Shown here: positions 26,613-35,704 of the stretch, in pieces
Position numbering within the stretch: the stretch's first letter is position 1
How the letters are laid out: each line of letters begins with the position of its first letter
Assembly (NCBI GenBank): GCA_964607575.1
Contig: CAZSLS010000008.1
Span: forward strand, 1-64,000
Origin: BS750m-G57 sp964607575
GTDB lineage: Bacteria > Planctomycetota > Phycisphaerae > SM23-33
DNA: 64,000 nucleotides
Direction of reading: 5' to 3'
The notes under the pieces: generated by a model
Told to the model about the DNA's origin: nothing
The model's database searches: none
The model's input: only the letters and a program-made list of their open reading frames with translations
Position numbers and translations under genes: made by a program

Positions 26613-27049
26613 AATGAAGCCTTCCTGACAAATAGGGTCTTATCCTTTGTCGTGTAGCGTCGATGGATAAAACGTTGTTGAAGTAAGCCGCCGGTCCGGG
26701 GTCAAAAAACCCGAATGTTATGCGTTATGCCTGACTCATGCGGTTGACGGTGTCTATGGGGATTATATCGACCGAGTCGTTGCGGGCCAACTATTTCGCC
26801 GCTGTTGGTTACGGGCGTCTTGTTCCACGGGCTTGCGCCCGAGGCTAACATGAATCTCGCCCTCCGAGGAGGGCTAACTAAACAGGCATGACTCCGTACG
26901 CTCCCGGTCATGGGGACATCCGGCTTGGGTCCTGGAATACATAATAAAGATCGCCAGTCCGTCCAGGTCTTCTCATGGTAGCCACGGGCGCGAGCCCGTG
27001 GTGTCATGTGCCCCAGCAACACAGAGGCCCGCAGGGCCGATTCATTGTT
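26613..27049. repeat. repeat-bearing intergenic region, palindromic units in both orientations
   Basis: About 440 bases without a credible gene. Two composite units lie in opposite orientation. At 26825-26874, CCACGGGCTTGCGCCCGAGG is followed by an ATGAATC-bearing segment with a CCCTCCGAGGAGGGC hairpin. At 26974-27043 the reverse order is seen: a CCACGGGCGCGAGCCCGTGG hairpin and then GGCCCGCAGGGCCGATTCAT. The CCACGGGC/ATGAATC pair suggests one mobile or amplifiable unit. Confidence 0.6.
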
Positions 27050-29092
27050 TCAGCGCTCGGCCTCGTCGGCGCCGAGGTCGGGTTTCCCGCTTCGTTTCTT
27101 GCGGTCGATGTCGTCGGTTACTTCAGGGCGTTTTTTGGCTTGGTCGACTACTTCCGGCAGGGGGCTCTTGAGGTGCAGATTTCCCTTGGCTGGGTCTGCG
27201 AAAGTGGCGGTGAGATCCTTGACCAGGTTGTTTTCGATGGTGACCTTTCCCTTCGATTCGTTGCGGGGAGGCGGTCCGCTGAGGATGTTGTCGGCTACCA
27301 GCAATCCGTCGGAAGCGCCGAGGATGCGCACCAGGCGGCGCATGCGGCTTCGGGGCTCGTGGATCGTGTTGTTAAGAATCTTGCAGTCGGCTGTGTGCGC
27401 TGATAGCACGCCGGCCTCCGGCGCGCGGGTGATGAAGTTGTTGCGGACTATGCAGCGTCGGGCGTGCAGTTCGATGGTGCGTTCCTTCGGTAGATATGAG
27501 TTACCGAGGCTGACGCCCTTGTCGCAGTCGACGATGATATTGCGCTCGACTACGCAATCTTCGACCTCGTGCCAGAGGCAGATCGCCCCGCGTCCCTCGC
27601 GTGTGCGCCCCTGGATCCGCAGGAACACGTTGTTGCTTATGGTCCAGCCGGTGGCGTACATCACGTCGATACCGCCGACGTAGTTGCCGCCGAACCCGTT
27701 GGGTTTGTCGGCCTCATCGTCGCTGAACTTCTTGGCCCGGTCGTTGTAAAACAGGCAGTACTCTATGCGGACGCCACGCGGGCGCAGCTTTTCGCGATTC
27801 TTCGGCGGAACTCTGACGCCCTTGACACCCCTCTGCCAGATGTTGTGGATCACGCAGTTGTAGATTCGCAGCCGTTGGACGCCGGTCTCCGAGTCGATCT
27901 TGAATCCGTTCCACTTGACGTTCTGTATGGTCAGGTCGGCTACCGTGACGTCGCTGCAGGCGGTGAACGCCACCAGTTCGCCGATCCCGCCGCCGTCCAG
28001 AATCACATCATTACGGTTGCCCGTAGCCCCGCGGAGAGTCACCCTGTCGGTCCCGATCCCCAGGCGGCGCGAGAGCCTGTAGTGACCCGGGGCCACACTG
28101 ATCGTACCGCCCGGGCGGACCTTCCTCGCCGCGTCGAACAACTGGCGCACGGAAGCGACCTTGATGACCCGCCCCTTCGGCGGCGCCAGCTTGGGTGCCT
28201 TGGGCCACCACGACTCGTCAGGCACGGACGATGTCTTCTTGATTGGGGCGGGCTGTTGTTCCCCGGTCGCCAGGACGGTTTCTATCACCTCGACGTATGC
28301 CTTCAGCGTCAGGTAGCTGCGGAGGTTGAAACCGTTGTGCCTGAGACCGACTTCGCTGAAATCCCTTCGCCACTTTGCGGGATTACTGGGATGTACACCG
28401 TCGCGGGCGATCAGTGTGGGCACTTCGTAGGTCTTGTAGCCCTTGAACTTGTCGGCCGCCCCGTTCCAGTCATCGGGTCTGCGTTTGAGGATCTCGGCGT
28501 GGAAGTCGCTCAGCGGAACGTTCAGTTCCTTTGCGATCTTGCGGGCGGCGTTGGCGTATGCGGCGGCTTTGGTTTCCCGCCCGCTGCGGGGCGGGATCGT
28601 ACTCAGGATCACCACCGAACCATTGGCCAGGCACTTGGCGACCAGCTTGCGCAGACCGGCCTGGTATTTCTCGACCGAGACGCCGCCGAGGTCGTTGGTC
28701 CCGAACATGATCAGGACGACCTCGGGGTTCAGCTTCGCCAACCAGCGGTCGGCGTTGCTGTTGGCCCAGGCGACGGTCTTACCGCTGTAGTTACCGTAGG
28801 CGGCGCCCTTCCAACCGCGCCAGCAATCCTTGAGCATGTACTTCATCACCCGCTGCCGCGATTGTTCCAGCCCGTCGAGCGCCTTGGCGGGCTTCCACTG
28901 CAGCGACGACCAGAAGGCCATCGAGTAGGTAATCGAATCCCCAAAGTGCGCGAAAGAACCGGGTTTGCCTTTGAAGTTGGCGTGGGTCTTCTTCATCGCC
29001 GCCGCCCAGGCGGGCTGCTCTGCGGCGCCTGCAAGGGGTGACTGCAAGAGAAACGCTGCCAACAGGATAATCGCGACGTTGCGCAGTTGCAT
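27050..29092 (-). CDS. exported SGNH hydrolase fused to a right-handed beta-helix
   Basis: About 680 residues with a signal peptide (about 1-24). The N-terminal half is an SGNH/GDSL hydrolase: FAHFGDSITYS (nucleophile Ser), IMFGTNDLGG (block III with Asn), and DGVHPS (catalytic Asp/His). The C-terminal half (about 300-640) has parallel beta-helix repeats, seen as rungs such as VTVADLTIQNVKWNGFKI, LRIYNCVIHN, WTISNNVFLRI, CVVERNIIVD and CIVRNNFITR. Beta-helices with N-rich rungs are typical of polysaccharide-binding or -cleaving proteins, so this may deacetylate and bind a glycan. Of two ATGs, the one at 29092 has AAGGAG at a normal spacing; the other is two codons earlier. Confidence 0.85.
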   Translation of the reverse strand: MQLRNVAIILLAAFLLQSPLAGAAEQPAWAAAMKKTHANFKGKPGSFAHFGDSITYSMAFWSSLQWKPAKALDGLEQSRQRVMKYMLKDCWRGWKGAAYGNYSGKTVAWANSNADRWLAKLNPEVVLIMFGTNDLGGVSVEKYQAGLRKLVAKCLANGSVVILSTIPPRSGRETKAAAYANAARKIAKELNVPLSDFHAEILKRRPDDWNGAADKFKGYKTYEVPTLIARDGVHPSNPAKWRRDFSEVGLRHNGFNLRSYLTLKAYVEVIETVLATGEQQPAPIKKTSSVPDESWWPKAPKLAPPKGRVIKVASVRQLFDAARKVRPGGTISVAPGHYRLSRRLGIGTDRVTLRGATGNRNDVILDGGGIGELVAFTACSDVTVADLTIQNVKWNGFKIDSETGVQRLRIYNCVIHNIWQRGVKGVRVPPKNREKLRPRGVRIEYCLFYNDRAKKFSDDEADKPNGFGGNYVGGIDVMYATGWTISNNVFLRIQGRTREGRGAICLWHEVEDCVVERNIIVDCDKGVSLGNSYLPKERTIELHARRCIVRNNFITRAPEAGVLSAHTADCKILNNTIHEPRSRMRRLVRILGASDGLLVADNILSGPPPRNESKGKVTIENNLVKDLTATFADPAKGNLHLKSPLPEVVDQAKKRPEVTDDIDRKKRSGKPDLGADEAER

Positions 29093-29131
29093 GATCATGC
29101 TCCTTTCTTCCGATGGCGTAATCGGGTCCGG

Positions 29132-29170
29132 GGACCCAATTCTCTTCTATAGTAGAGAAGAACGGGGTCC
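29132..29170. repeat. imperfect inverted repeat between two genes
   Basis: GGACCCAATTCTCTTCTA and its imperfect complement (TAGAGAAGAACGGGGTCC) are separated by 3 bases. It lies between the SGNH gene and the PEP-CTERM gene. It could help end transcription of the minus-strand PEP-CTERM gene, but no T tract follows. The phrase also resembles a dispersed repeat. Confidence 0.45.
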
Positions 29171-29200
29171 GCAGGCAAGGAGTGTCTCACCAAGTTGCTT

Positions 29201-29725
29201 TTACTTCCGCCGCCGTCTCAAGGCGACCAGCCCCCCCAAAGCCAGAAGCGAAAGCGTTGCCGGCTCGGGAGTGGTCATCGTGATCTGCCCGAAGCTGATA
29301 TCGTCGTAGTTGTTTCCGCGGAGTTCCGGATAAATCCGGATCGTGTTAGTACCGGCGTTGAGCATAGCCAGCGGTACGTTCAAACTGCCGTTATCGGGCG
29401 GGAATCCGGGGTGTATGGGCAGGTAGGCCAGGAAGGACCCGTTGATGAGAATGGGATTGTTATAATCCGAGCCGCAATACCCAAGGTTCAGGGTCGCAAA
29501 TGTCGGGTTTTGGGGCAGTGTGAACGTGGTCTGCCAGTTGACCCCGGTGGCCGCCGCACCACCGTAGGGGGCGTGCTCTGAGAGCGTCTGGTCGCCGAGG
29601 TGGACCCATCCGGGGAGGATATCGGTTTCCTCGAAGCCAATTGGGATTGCCACCGCTGCTTGTGCGGCGATCACCATTACGGTTGCTGCGGCCAACAGGC
29701 TACTTTTCTTGCTGATCTGTCTCAT
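29201..29725 (-). CDS. PEP-CTERM sorted exoprotein
   Basis: 174 residues with an N-terminal signal peptide (about 1-26). The C-terminus is a canonical PEP-CTERM tail: TPEPATLSLLALGGLVALRR, that is a PEP motif, a hydrophobic helix and an Arg cluster. Exosortase would cut here and anchor or release the protein at the surface. The mature part is beta-rich, with NLGYCGSDYNNPILING resembling a jelly-roll or galactose-binding domain. No exosortase gene lies in the window. A promoter candidate lies about 200 bases upstream. Confidence 0.88.
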   Translation of the reverse strand: MRQISKKSSLLAAATVMVIAAQAAVAIPIGFEETDILPGWVHLGDQTLSEHAPYGGAAATGVNWQTTFTLPQNPTFATLNLGYCGSDYNNPILINGSFLAYLPIHPGFPPDNGSLNVPLAMLNAGTNTIRIYPELRGNNYDDISFGQITMTTPEPATLSLLALGGLVALRRRRK

Positions 29726-29926
29726 TCCTCTCGTTCCTTTCTTTGCGTTGACGTCGCGTGAATATGGTTGCCCTCGTGGTGCAGGCTCACTGTCATTGTT
29801 GTAAAGCCGGCCGGTGCGGCCTGGCGCAGGAAAGGAAACGTGTGAGCGGGAACGCTCCTGGCCTCGTTTACATTCAGTTCCCCGGCCCGGCTAGCCATTC
29901 CGGACGACGAACCTCATGCGAGCACA

Positions 29927-29955
29927 ATCATAGCACGAGACTTGGATTTGACCAA
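29927..29955 (-). promoter_or_regulatory. promoter candidate for the PEP-CTERM gene
   Basis: On the minus strand TTGGTC (-35) and TATGAT (-10) are separated by 17 bases, within the 365-base interval 29726-30090 that separates the PEP-CTERM gene from the divergent lipoprotein gene. The 5' leader would be about 200 bases. I found no other gene or RNA in the interval. Confidence 0.45.
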
Positions 29956-30090
29956 GGAAAATCCCATTTTCGCAATGTTCCCGGCAGACCGATCGGGCGA
30001 CGTACTTGTGTTTGGCCGGTGGCGGTGGTAGCGTGTCGTTCATGGGCATTAGCGTTCGAACATTCATTCTAGGAAAACGGGAGCAAAGCA

Positions 30091-30552
30091 ATGACATACG
30101 CGAAATTCGGGATTATGGCACTGGTGCTGGTGGCGGTGATGATCGGCGGTTGTGGTGCGGCCATTGAGAAGGCTAACCAGGCAAAGTGCAGGGCGAATCT
30201 CAACGGCATCATGAAGGCCTGCGCTATATATGCGGCGGAGAATAAGGATAAGTACCCCGAGAACCTGAAAATCCTGATGGATGACGACAGTGACCTGCTT
30301 CCCGCCGATGCTCTCAAGTGTCCCAGCGACAAGTCCCAACGAGCATGCAGCTACCTGTATGTGGCGCCCGCGCCTGATGCAGAGGAGCAGACATTGATGT
30401 TGTGCGACCTCAAGGGCAATCACGCAAAGGTGCGGTGCGTGGCATTCAAGAACACAATCGGTACGAGAATGTCAGAAGAGGAATTCCAAGCCGCACTGAA
30501 ACTGCCCCGCAACGCCGCATTCGCCGCCGCACTGGAAAAAGCAGGCGGTTAG
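30091..30552 (+). CDS. lipoprotein with a pseudopilin-like segment
   Basis: 153 residues. The N-terminus is a lipoprotein signal ending in IGGCG, so Cys is lipidated. Immediately after it comes IEKANQAKCRANLNG, followed by a helix (IMKACAIYAAENKDKYPENL). That is the pattern of the DUF1559/type II secretion pseudopilin-like proteins of planctomycetes, in which the helix follows an N-methylation motif. Here the membrane part is replaced by a lipobox. LKCPSDKS and a YLYVAP segment also resemble those proteins. Role unknown, perhaps in an envelope complex. GGGAG is the ribosome binding site. Its stop overlaps the stop of the converging GT4 gene (TTAG). Confidence 0.7.
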   Translation: MTYAKFGIMALVLVAVMIGGCGAAIEKANQAKCRANLNGIMKACAIYAAENKDKYPENLKILMDDDSDLLPADALKCPSDKSQRACSYLYVAPAPDAEEQTLMLCDLKGNHAKVRCVAFKNTIGTRMSEEEFQAALKLPRNAAFAAALEKAGG

Positions 30553-31751
30553 CGGGCGATTGCTTCGCGGTAGAGGTCGATCATCATCGCTACCTGGGTC
30601 TCCCACGTGAAGTTCTGATATGCGTAGCGGTTGGCGTTGGGGCCTTTGGTCTGCTTGGAGTTCTGCTCGATCTCGCTGATGATGGCTGCGGCGAGCGCCT
30701 CGGGGTCGTCGACGGGGACCAGGGCGCCTACTTCATCGTTGATGAAGTCGGGCAGACCGCCTTCGTTGGTGGCTACCACGGGGGTCCCGCACGCCAGGGC
30801 CTCGATCGCGACCAGGCCGAACGCTTCGAAGCGCGAGGGTACGACCGAGACGTCGGCGGCGTTGTAGATGCGGGAGACCTTGTCCTGCGACTGGTGTCCG
30901 AGGAAATGTACGCCGGTCAGATCGAGTTCGTCTCGCAGGGCGTGCATTTCGTCCCAGAGCTGCCCATCGCCGGCGAGGACCGTCATCGCGCCGCCGAGGT
31001 GTTGTTCGTAGATTTTCGCGGCCCGGAGGAGTACGTCGATACCCTTGAACTCGGTGAACTTTCCGACGAAGCTGATCAGCGGTCCGTCGGCGGGGGGCAG
31101 ATTGTGTTCGGCCAGCACGGCGGTTTTCGTGGCGTCGGGGATGAGCTTGAAGTGATCGACGCCGAACCCGTTCCAGATCAGCACTGCTCGGTTGTCCGCC
31201 ACGCCGTAGGTCTCGACGACGTCGGTCTTCACCTGTCGGGAGATGGCGATAATCTTGTGGGCGCCGTTCGCTCCGGCCAGGGCCATCTCGCGATAGCGGG
31301 CGCACTGGGCGAATCCGAGCAGGTCCGTACCGTGACACGTGACGATGTACGGGACATGAGTTTCGGCGGCGATGCAGGGGGTGACCCACACGTGATGTGC
31401 GTGGATGACGTCCGGTTTGAAGTCGGTGATCGCATCGCCGATGGCCACCCGCCACGCCCGGACGTAGGCTTCCATCTGCGTGTCGGACAGTTCGGCGAAC
31501 GTTATCGTACTGCGCGGATGCGTGGTGAAACACGGAAAGTTGAAATCGAGCTGCGCCCCGCCGCCCGCGCCGTCGGGATCGCGGAAGATGATCGCCCTGG
31601 TCTCAAACGGATACTCATCGACGGGGCGGTGTTCGGGAACGATCGCCATCACCTCGTGTCCGGCCCGGAGCAACTCCAACGCCACGTTCAGCGCGTAAAT
31701 ACCGCTCCCTGATCCCTGCAGCGGAAAATGGTTCGGCATGAGAATCTTCAT
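30549..31751 (-). CDS. GT4 family glycosyltransferase
   Basis: 400 residues, cytoplasmic. It has a two-domain GT-B fold. The N-terminal domain contains the acceptor site (VIHAHHVW; IVTCHGTDLLGF). The C-terminal domain has FVGKFTEFKG and the nucleotide-sugar motif PSRFEAFGLVAIEALACGTPVVA (GT4 E-x7-E type). It transfers a sugar to an unknown acceptor. Its ATG overlaps the eboD stop by 4 bases (ATGA), so it is the last gene of the tldD-tldE-eboF-eboD-GT4 operon. A standard ebo cluster does not, to my knowledge, include a GT4, so here the product may be glycosylated. Confidence 0.9.
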   Translation of the reverse strand: MKILMPNHFPLQGSGSGIYALNVALELLRAGHEVMAIVPEHRPVDEYPFETRAIIFRDPDGAGGGAQLDFNFPCFTTHPRSTITFAELSDTQMEAYVRAWRVAIGDAITDFKPDVIHAHHVWVTPCIAAETHVPYIVTCHGTDLLGFAQCARYREMALAGANGAHKIIAISRQVKTDVVETYGVADNRAVLIWNGFGVDHFKLIPDATKTAVLAEHNLPPADGPLISFVGKFTEFKGIDVLLRAAKIYEQHLGGAMTVLAGDGQLWDEMHALRDELDLTGVHFLGHQSQDKVSRIYNAADVSVVPSRFEAFGLVAIEALACGTPVVATNEGGLPDFINDEVGALVPVDDPEALAAAIISEIEQNSKQTKGPNANRYAYQNFTWETQVAMMIDLYREAIAR

Positions 31752-32956
31752 CTGGATTTTCGTGTTCGCAGATATTCGACCGCTTCGGTGATAATCGATT
31801 CATCGAGATGGTGCAGTTCGCACTTGTCGCCCAGGTTGTCGGGCAGCGTCACGTTCAGGCGTCCGCCGAGGTGTTCGCGGAAGTCGGTAAGCCCGGCGAG
31901 GATGTCCAGCTCGCCGCCGGTCCGGCGCGAGAGATAGTCCAGATAGATCGGTAGCCCGCAGGCCGTCAGACCGTCGAGGATACGCTCGAACTGCTCGGAA
32001 GTTATCAGGCCTTCGCGCATCGCGTAGCAGGAGTCCAGGGCGATACCCACCGCCACCGCCTGCCCGTGCCCGACCCAGTAATCGCTCATCGTTTCGATCT
32101 TGTGTGCCGACCAGTGTCCGAAGTCCAGCGGCCGGGCAGAGCCGGTCTCGAACGGGTCGCCGGCTGAGGAAATGTGGTCCAGGTGTACAATCGCGCAGCG
32201 GCGGATCAGCGTTTCCATCGCGGCGATGTCGCGATTTTTCAGGGCCTCGGCGTTATCGCAGAGGAACTCGAAGAATTCGGCATCCTTGATGATCGCCACT
32301 TTGAAGGCTTCTGCTATTCCGCCGAGCCAGTCGCGATCGGCCAGCGTATCGAGCATCGAAAAGTCGTTGACCACCGCGAACGGCGGGGCGAACGTACCGA
32401 TGAAATTCTTCTGCCCGTGTTCGTCCATGGATGTCTTGACGCCGACGCCCGCATCGTTCTGGGCCAGCACGGTAGTTGGCATGCGAACCACCCGCACTCC
32501 GCGATGGACCAGCGATGCGGCGAAGCCAACCGCGTCGAGCATCGCGCCGCCACCGATCGCCAGCACATAGCTCTGGCGGTCGAGGTGAATATTGCCCGCC
32601 GTCCAGAGTATGTCGCGGATCGTCTTCCAACCGTTCTTGGCGCCCTCGCCGCCGGGCACAATCGTCGGGCCGGAGGCGAGCTCGAGCGTCTTGCTGTGTG
32701 CGTGGAAGTATTCCTTTATCTCGGTGATGACCCCGGCGCGAGCCTCGGCGAGCCCGGAGTCAACGAAGATCGCCACCCGATGGACCCGCTGCTCGTCGAG
32801 TCGATCGAAGACCGACGCCAGCAGCGGATCGCCCGGAGCGAAAACGTCTCGCGCGAAGTGGACCGGATAATCGAACCGCACCGCAAATTGCTGATGATAG
32901 ACATCGGCTCCGGCGGCGATTCGACGAGGCGTATGCGATTCCCGGCTAATGCTCAT
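31748..32956 (-). CDS. eboD: 3-dehydroquinate synthase-like protein, EboD-type
   Basis: 402 residues. The sequence matches the 3-dehydroquinate synthase superfamily: GGGAMLDAVGFAASLVHRG, PTTVLAQNDAGVGVKT, KNFIGTF and GIAEAFKVAIIKD. Zinc ligands are retained: Glu in GIAEAFK, His in DFGHW and His in VGHG. The usual GHTFGHAIE reads GHWSAHKIE. Some relatives form cyclitols rather than 3-dehydroquinate. Placement next to EboF supports EboD over AroB. The ATG at 32956 is favoured; a GTG 11 codons upstream is also possible but has no ribosome binding site. The gene is 94 bases after eboF. Confidence 0.8.
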   Translation of the reverse strand: MSISRESHTPRRIAAGADVYHQQFAVRFDYPVHFARDVFAPGDPLLASVFDRLDEQRVHRVAIFVDSGLAEARAGVITEIKEYFHAHSKTLELASGPTIVPGGEGAKNGWKTIRDILWTAGNIHLDRQSYVLAIGGGAMLDAVGFAASLVHRGVRVVRMPTTVLAQNDAGVGVKTSMDEHGQKNFIGTFAPPFAVVNDFSMLDTLADRDWLGGIAEAFKVAIIKDAEFFEFLCDNAEALKNRDIAAMETLIRRCAIVHLDHISSAGDPFETGSARPLDFGHWSAHKIETMSDYWVGHGQAVAVGIALDSCYAMREGLITSEQFERILDGLTACGLPIYLDYLSRRTGGELDILAGLTDFREHLGGRLNVTLPDNLGDKCELHHLDESIITEAVEYLRTRKSR

Positions 32957-33050
32957 GTTGGTAAATTCTCTCTGCTGCCCGCTGTCCACCCGTCGGCAGG
33001 TATTCTCTAGTAATCAACGCAGGCGAGCCGCCCGGATTTCCTGCATCCGC

Positions 33051-34379
33051 TTATTCTAACGAATTGCCCACCGCTCGGGCAAGGGAAACGATGTCGTTGA
33101 TTTCTCCGCCCAGCGCTACCGACGAGGCCCAGGCGACCTCGCGACCCGCTCCGAAGGCCCCGTGCGACCCGCCGATACGCGACGAATCCTGGGAGATACT
33201 GATAGGCGGCCAACCGAAGAACAGCTCGCATGGATCGAACCCGGGCTTGTTGTGGATATCGACGTGGCGCGCGTAGTCCGGCGCCTGCGCGGGATCGGTC
33301 CACCATTGATAACCGAGCCACCGCCCCTGGCTCGCCACCGCCAGCAGTTCGCCGGAATTCGGATGTCCCAGACCCAACCGGGCCATCGCTTCGGCGTCCA
33401 ACACCGTCTCGATACCGTCGATGGTCCGCAGCGTTTCGGCAGCCAGCGCCACATCGCCCGGATTGGAAACGTAAACGTGGGCGATCTGGTGGTCGCAGAC
33501 TGCCACCGCGCGGCTTGCGGGCAGGACCGGGTAGAGCATCCCGTTGACCTGGCGCGTTTCGAGCAGCCCGGCATTGAGCAGGGCGCGGTTAGGCAGGACC
33601 GCGGGGCCCGAGACCGGCGAGATCGCGTAATCGCCGAAAAGCAGCACTTCGTAACCGCACTGTTTCGCCCCGTTTATCAGGCGTCCGAGTTGGGCCTCCA
33701 GGGCGTCGGCGGCCTTGGCGGCGCGGGGTCCGTCGGGCCCGTATCGCTGGAGATCGTAGTCCAGCGTGGGCAGGTAGGTCAGGCAGAGATCGGACGCCAG
33801 GTCGCGGTCTTGGCATATCGCAAGTGTCGCGTCGGCGATCCAGTCGCCGGCCTTTACCGACGCCATGGGCCCCCAGTAGTGACTCAGCTTGAACTTCCGT
33901 CCGATCTGCTCGCAGAGGTTCTGATACAGCCCGGAGGGCTTGGTGTAGCAGTCCTGGATCATGCCCCCGTGATGCTTGTGGATCGGCGCGGGCGTGACGA
34001 TTATGTCGGCGGCTTCGCCTATCGACTGCTGCCAGAACAGCATCGCAACGCGCCCGCCCGCGGCGCGGAGATCTTTCCATATCCGCTCGCCGCTAACCAG
34101 GCCGGCGGATTGCTCCCAGAACATTACCCGCCCCAGGTCGCGCCGATAGAGCCCGTTGGCGATCATACCATGCACCGACGCGTCGGTGGCGGTACGGAAC
34201 GCGGCTTGGGCCGAACAGGTAACCCCCGGTACACCGCCGTCAATCGGCGCGAAGTCCAACCCCATCCACCGGACCGAATCGATCCCGCCGCCGCAGCGAC
34301 GCTTGAGGAACTCATAGCCCAGCGCGGCGGTCTGGACTACCAGCAGTTTTTTATGTTCTACCTTCCCGTCAGTTGCCAT
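33051..34379 (-). CDS. eboF: EboF-type alkaline phosphatase superfamily protein
   Basis: 442 residues of the nucleotide pyrophosphatase/phosphodiesterase branch. The nucleophile region is GVTCSAQAAFRT (Thr in the TC context); YLPTLDYDLQRYGPDG and LFGDYAISPVSG are the second metal-site segments. The partial WYFRDLGEV-like segment of EboF proteins reads LYRRDLGRVMFW here. There is no signal peptide, so it should be cytoplasmic. It starts 5 bases after the tldE stop, which places it in the same operon. EboF is known as part of the cyanobacterial ebo cluster, which is linked to export of scytonemin precursors; the reaction is not established. Confidence 0.75.
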   Translation of the reverse strand: MATDGKVEHKKLLVVQTAALGYEFLKRRCGGGIDSVRWMGLDFAPIDGGVPGVTCSAQAAFRTATDASVHGMIANGLYRRDLGRVMFWEQSAGLVSGERIWKDLRAAGGRVAMLFWQQSIGEAADIIVTPAPIHKHHGGMIQDCYTKPSGLYQNLCEQIGRKFKLSHYWGPMASVKAGDWIADATLAICQDRDLASDLCLTYLPTLDYDLQRYGPDGPRAAKAADALEAQLGRLINGAKQCGYEVLLFGDYAISPVSGPAVLPNRALLNAGLLETRQVNGMLYPVLPASRAVAVCDHQIAHVYVSNPGDVALAAETLRTIDGIETVLDAEAMARLGLGHPNSGELLAVASQGRWLGYQWWTDPAQAPDYARHVDIHNKPGFDPCELFFGWPPISISQDSSRIGGSHGAFGAGREVAWASSVALGGEINDIVSLARAVGNSLE

Positions 34380-34384
34380 AGTCA

Positions 34385-35704
34385 CTACAGGGTGAAGCGG
34401 AAGTTGTCGATCAGTGCGCCCGGGAGATTCATGCTGTCTGTCGAGCGTGCGTAATATGTGTCGTTGTCGGGCAGGAACTCGCGATGGCTCGTCAGGTCGA
34501 TCAGGTTCTCGCCGAGGATGCGATAGATCGTCTCGTCGAATCTCATGACGTTCAGCGGCGCGACGATCTTTCCGCCCTCTACCCAGAACGTCGCGAATCG
34601 CGTCATGCCCGTCATGCGACAGGCCGGGACGTCCGAATAGTTCAGATACCACAGCGTGTTTACGTAAACCCCCGTGTCCAGCGCGTCCAGCACATTGTCG
34701 GTGTCGAGCGTTCCGACCGCCATCTCCAGCGAGCTGTGCCACTCGTTTCCGCCGGTTGTGGGTTGGTCATACTCAGCCGCACTGCGAGGCGAGATCAGGC
34801 AGTCGCGGTACTGACCGTCTTCTATCAGCGTTACGCATTCGGACTGGGCGTACCCGTATGTTGAGAAACGCGGCGCCAGTCCGCCGGCGGTGTTCTCGCG
34901 AATCGTCACTGACGGCGCCAGCGTCGCTCCGTCTGCGATCATCTTCAATAGCGACGTGTTCTTGGTGCGATGGTCCTTCAGGCTGAAACCGCCTCCCCAT
35001 GAGAGCATCTGCATTATCTCCTGCATCGCCGCCGGCGCCAGGAAAACGCGATACTCGCCCGGATCGATCGTTCGCGCCTCGCCGCTCAGCACCGCCAACT
35101 GTTCGGCGGCTGTGTCGACGGTGCGGGCGAAATCCCGGTCGTCCCAGGCGAATCCGGCGTAGGAGGCCTTTACCGCTTTGTCGCCCTGGTGGTAGAAGCA
35201 CCAGTCCATGTTGAAGCTCGGGCGGGCGTACCAGTTCTTCTGTCCGAGAGAATTGGCGAACCCCGCCTCGATAGCTCCGCCGGCGTAGATTCCGACCAGG
35301 TCGCGTCCCTTACCCGCGCTCAGAATGGTGTCGACTGCATCGTTTGACGCCGGAAGCGTGTTGTTGTGGACATCATGGCTCGAACATACATCGGTCGCGT
35401 AGAGCAGATACGGATCTTCGGGCACGTGCTTCAGGTCGCTGCGCATCTGTACGAGCAACGATAGAAGTTTTGGCTGGTCCGCGTCGCTCTGTCCGCTAAG
35501 CGTGGTCGACGAACTGATATGACGCTTCCCGTCGATCAATCTCAGCACAATATCCCGCTGGGTGACGCTTCCGGGCTGGCAGATCAGGGAGCGATTGAAG
35601 CGGACGAAATCCGACTGCTCGCCTTGGTAGTATCCCAGCAGCACTTCGTCACCGCTTAATGTTGCGCTGAGTGCATCAACGTATTTGTAGAGTAATTCCA
35701 TCAT
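34385..35704 (-). CDS. tldE: TldE/PmbA-type subunit of the TldD-TldE peptidase
   Basis: 439 residues. Its layout and C-terminal segments, for example DYDQPTTGGNEWHSSLEM and TGMTRFATFWVEGGKIV, fit the PmbA/TldE subfamily, which pairs with TldD to form a heterodimeric protease. The subunit carries no HExxxH motif, as expected. The pair cleaves unfolded or leader peptides, for example in maturation of microcin B17-type peptides. The start codon overlaps the tldD stop by 4 bases (ATGA), so translational coupling is likely. Confidence 0.85.
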   Translation of the reverse strand: MMELLYKYVDALSATLSGDEVLLGYYQGEQSDFVRFNRSLICQPGSVTQRDIVLRLIDGKRHISSSTTLSGQSDADQPKLLSLLVQMRSDLKHVPEDPYLLYATDVCSSHDVHNNTLPASNDAVDTILSAGKGRDLVGIYAGGAIEAGFANSLGQKNWYARPSFNMDWCFYHQGDKAVKASYAGFAWDDRDFARTVDTAAEQLAVLSGEARTIDPGEYRVFLAPAAMQEIMQMLSWGGGFSLKDHRTKNTSLLKMIADGATLAPSVTIRENTAGGLAPRFSTYGYAQSECVTLIEDGQYRDCLISPRSAAEYDQPTTGGNEWHSSLEMAVGTLDTDNVLDALDTGVYVNTLWYLNYSDVPACRMTGMTRFATFWVEGGKIVAPLNVMRFDETIYRILGENLIDLTSHREFLPDNDTYYARSTDSMNLPGALIDNFRFTL

